A stretch of DNA of 6,077 bases from RGIG5579 sp045531235. GTDB taxonomy: Bacteria > Bacillota > Clostridia > Oscillospirales > SIG627. Under the pieces are notes generated by a model. That model saw only the letters and a list, made by a program, of their open reading frames with translations. It did not search any database and was not told the DNA's origin. Position 1 is the first letter of the stretch. The number at the start of each line of letters is the position of its first letter. Position numbers and translations under genes: made by a program. The DNA is taken from positions 1 through 6,077 of the forward strand of contig JAZSDQ010000091.1 of assembly GCA_045531235.1 (NCBI GenBank), written 5' to 3'. Of this stretch, positions 4,673 to 6,077 are shown piece after piece.

Positions 4673-4687
4673 TAAAATCCTTTTTGG
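4657..4687 (+). repeat. 10-bp inverted repeat spanning the stop of the Cys-rich gene
   Basis: CCAAAAAGGA (4657-4666) and TCCTTTTTGG (4678-4687) are exact reverse complements around an 11-base loop holding the stop codon. The stem is mostly A-T and no T run follows the second arm, so it is at best a weak terminator. No other terminator is visible between this gene and the next promoter. Confidence 0.5.
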
Positions 4688-4709
4688 TCAACAAAAAGTG
4701 CTACAACTC

Positions 4710-4738
4710 TTGACAAAGCCCAAAGGATTCGGTATACT
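4710..4738 (+). promoter_or_regulatory. Near-consensus sigma-A promoter of the small lipoprotein gene
   Basis: TTGACA (4710-4715), a 17-base spacer and TATACT (4733-4738) give a perfect -35, ideal spacing and a five-of-six -10. Transcription should start near 4745, with a leader of about 30 bases. This is the strongest promoter in the window by sequence and implies vegetative expression of the next gene. Confidence 0.9.
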
Positions 4739-4774
4739 GTAAACAGAGTATTTTGAAAATGAGGGGTTAATCCT

Positions 4775-4972
4775 ATGAAAAGAATTCTTCCCATCCTTTT
4801 GGCTTTGTCTATGTTGCTGCTTGCTCTCGTAGCTTGCGGTCCCGAAGAAAATCCGACTACCACCCAGGGAGTAGAGATTACTTCTTCTACAAAGAGAACC
4901 ACAACTTCTAAGATTCTGCAAGACGGCATTAAAGCTGAAGATGACGGTTGGTCTTTCTGGAGTGAGAAATAA
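4775..4972 (+). CDS. Small predicted lipoprotein of unknown function
   Basis: The 65-residue product is a clear lipoprotein precursor: basic start (MKR), hydrophobic core (ILPILLALSMLLLAL) and the lipobox LVAC with the lipidated cysteine at position 21. Cleavage would leave only 45 residues, anchored on the outer face of the membrane. The mature part opens CGPEENP, continues with a Ser/Thr-rich stretch (about 28-49), then a short acidic segment, and ends DDGWSFWSEK with two tryptophans. I recognise no domain. GAGGGG (4761-4766) stands 8 bases from the ATG. It has a strong sigma-A promoter and its own terminator, so it is a highly transcribed one-gene unit. The signal sequence, ribosome-binding site, promoter and terminator together make it a real gene despite its size; a decayed remnant of a larger lipoprotein cannot be excluded. 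Confidence 0.88.
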   Translation: MKRILPILLALSMLLLALVACGPEENPTTTQGVEITSSTKRTTTSKILQDGIKAEDDGWSFWSEK

Positions 4973-4978
4973 TAGTTT

Positions 4979-5007
4979 GATCCGACCTTTCGGTCGGATC
5001 TTTTTTT
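4979..5007 (+). terminator. Intrinsic terminator after the lipoprotein gene
   Basis: GATCCGACC (4979-4987) pairs with GGTCGGATC (4992-5000), a perfect 9-bp stem with a TTTC loop and a run of seven T to 5007. It lies 6 bases after the stop codon. Confidence 0.94.
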
Positions 5008-5025
5008 GCTAATTTTGCCAATATA

Positions 5026-5059
5026 AAAAAGAAAACCCTTTTAAAAGGGTTTTCTTTTT
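5026..5059 (-). terminator. 34-bp perfect palindrome, terminator of the minus-strand gene (bidirectional)
   Basis: The two 17-base arms (5026-5042 and 5043-5059) are exact reverse complements. The core stem GAAAACCC/GGGTTTTC is flanked by A and T runs on either side, so it can terminate in both directions. It starts 3 bases beyond the minus-strand stop codon at 5063-5065 and lies 18 bases after the forward terminator, so the two converging units are doubly insulated. Confidence 0.88.
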
Positions 5060-5062
5060 ATT

Positions 5063-6077
5063 TTATCGAATGATTTTGACTACTTCGGGGAGCGTGTCAT
5101 CATCGATTCCGTTTTCCTCGCAGAACTTTTTGGGGGAAGTTCTATGGTTTTTGCAAAATTCCCACACACTCTCATCTCTTTCGGGATAGCAAAACAAGAT
5201 ACCCCGTTCCGCAACGGGAAGTTCTTCGCCTTGTGACATTTCGGAAATCAAAGTTGTTTTTCTTTGGCAAAATACAGAAAGCGTTCCGTACAGTTCAAAG
5301 CGAATGGCAATTTCCCCTTCCTCGGGAACAATATCAACTCCCTTTACTCCGCCGCACAGCTCAATGCGACAATTCTCATGATCCGGAAGTGCAGACGTAT
5401 CTTCGCAGTTTAAAAAGCATTTGAAATCGTAAGACTCATCAAAATGCTGCATTTCACCGTTTTCAAAAATACCGAGAAAGCGCAGAGCGATTTTTCCCTC
5501 CACCTTAATTTTCCCTTCTTCCAAATAGGAATCACGAAACTCCACCGAGGAAGAAATGCCTTCGGCGCGGACCAGACTTTTTTCACCAAAAGGGATTTTA
5601 TCTTTCAGGGAAGCTGCAAAATCACACATTTTCAAAATTTCATCCACAGTGACCGTATCGTTTTCTATATACAACTCTCTCTCAGAAGAAAAGGCGTCCT
5701 CTACAGCCAAAATGCAATCGTTGGTAAACGATCGGATCTGCGCCGAATATCCAAGTTCAAAGAAAACATTTTTGTTTTCACCGTTTTCGTTGACATCCAT
5801 CGTGGCTTTCAAAAATTGGGGAGTCAGATAAACCTGACACAGTTCTCCTTCCGAAATGCCGGGAACCAAAAGACGTTGATCCCATTCAATGGGCTGAGAA
5901 AAACTAATAAAGCTTTCCTCTCCGCGAGAAAGATAACTTGCTGTGATCTCACAGGCTCCACGGAACGAAACGGCCCCGTTTTCCGCCTTGGTATGGGAAG
6001 CAAAGATCACGACCCCCATTTCGCAGAGTTCGCCGATGGGAAGGTACGATGACGGAAGCGAGATGGTTTCGGAAAAG
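5063..6077 (-). CDS. SipL-like protein: SPOCS (DUF3794) domains with degenerate C-terminal LysM (5' end outside window)
   Basis: The minus-strand frame is open to the right edge, so the N-terminus is missing. A Met codon at 6019 has no Shine-Dalgarno sequence and lies inside conserved sequence (SYLPIGELCEMGVVIFAS), so it is not the start. About 337 residues are visible. One SPOCS-type unit holds VSFRGACEITASYLSRGEE and later LAVEDAFSSERELY, matching the family's EDAYS-type motif. A second begins near VEFRDSYLEEGKIKVEGKIALRFLGIF. The last 47 residues (about 5066-5206) resemble LysM: a hydrophobic strand, DESVWEFCKNHRTSPKKF, ENGIDD, and a VVKIIR end, but the usual GDTLW reads RDESVW. In C. difficile, SipL has SPOCS plus LysM and tethers the coat basement protein SpoIVA. 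The same role here is inferred from domain order. The gene ends at a palindromic terminator. Confidence 0.82.
   Translation of the reverse strand, partial: FSETISLPSSYLPIGELCEMGVVIFASHTKAENGAVSFRGACEITASYLSRGEESFISFSQPIEWDQRLLVPGISEGELCQVYLTPQFLKATMDVNENGENKNVFFELGYSAQIRSFTNDCILAVEDAFSSERELYIENDTVTVDEILKMCDFAASLKDKIPFGEKSLVRAEGISSSVEFRDSYLEEGKIKVEGKIALRFLGIFENGEMQHFDESYDFKCFLNCEDTSALPDHENCRIELCGGVKGVDIVPEEGEIAIRFELYGTLSVFCQRKTTLISEMSQGEELPVAERGILFCYPERDESVWEFCKNHRTSPKKFCEENGIDDDTLPEVVKIIR

Noticed and set aside
4657..4687. Inverted repeat as a terminator of the Cys-rich gene
   Set aside because: The stem is mainly A-T with an 11-base loop and no T run after it; kept only as a repeat.
4329..4742. 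137-codon plus-strand frame inside the Cys-rich gene
   Set aside because: It is out of frame with the supported gene, lacks a ribosome site and runs across the downstream promoter.
5066..6019. Minus-strand SipL-like gene starting at the Met codon at 6019
   Set aside because: The frame stays open to the window edge, the upstream residues continue the conserved domain, and no ribosome-binding site precedes 6019.
5444..6052. 202-codon plus-strand frame opposite the SipL-like gene
   Set aside because: It is antisense to a gene with clear SPOCS motifs and has no ribosome site or protein-like pattern.
1..6077. CRISPR, mobile element, defence island, tRNA or riboswitch
   Set aside because: No spaced direct repeats, transposase or integrase motifs, tRNA cloverleaf or long structured leader were seen; the gene content is conserved core and sporulation genes.

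Overview
The window looks like chromosomal DNA from an anaerobic, endospore-forming member of the Clostridia (Bacillota). The composition is moderately AT-rich, and the A-rich Shine-Dalgarno sites, sigma-A-type promoters and T-tailed hairpin terminators fit. It carries the sporulation/division block rqcP-yabP-yabQ-divIC known from Bacillus and Clostridia, a SpoIIQ-like LytM protein and a SipL-like SPOCS/LysM protein. Genus cannot be fixed from the sequence; an Oscillospiraceae-type lineage is a guess. I see no mobile element, CRISPR array, tRNA or rRNA.

Layout. At the left edge is the 3' end of radA (DNA recombination/repair), overlapping mazG (NTP pyrophosphohydrolase). A strong extended -10 promoter with a perfect cre-like palindrome at its expected start site drives the nucleoid protein HU. 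HU ends in a terminator whose hairpin stops 9 bases before the start codon of rqcP (ribosome rescue/quality control). Then come yabP, yabQ and divIC, tightly packed, ending in a strong terminator. Next are a single-gene M23/LytM membrane protein with its own terminator, a 20-cysteine protein of unknown function behind a sigma-K-like promoter, and a 65-residue lipoprotein behind a near-consensus sigma-A promoter. A forward terminator and a 34-bp palindromic terminator separate these from a convergent minus-strand SipL-like gene that runs off the right edge.

How the genes may work together. Housekeeping genes (radA, mazG, hup, rqcP, divIC) are interleaved with sporulation genes (yabP, yabQ, the SpoIIQ-like gene, probably the Cys-rich gene, and the SipL-like gene). 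The most interesting signal is how the two programmes seem to be separated. A sigma-E-type promoter (mother-cell compartment) sits between rqcP and yabP. A perfect 10-bp inverted repeat places the yabP ribosome-binding site in a hairpin only when transcripts enter from upstream; a transcript begun at the sigma-E promoter would lack the masking arm. A perfect extended -10 sigma-A promoter inside yabQ could then supply divIC during vegetative growth. These readings are inferences from sequence and need transcript mapping.
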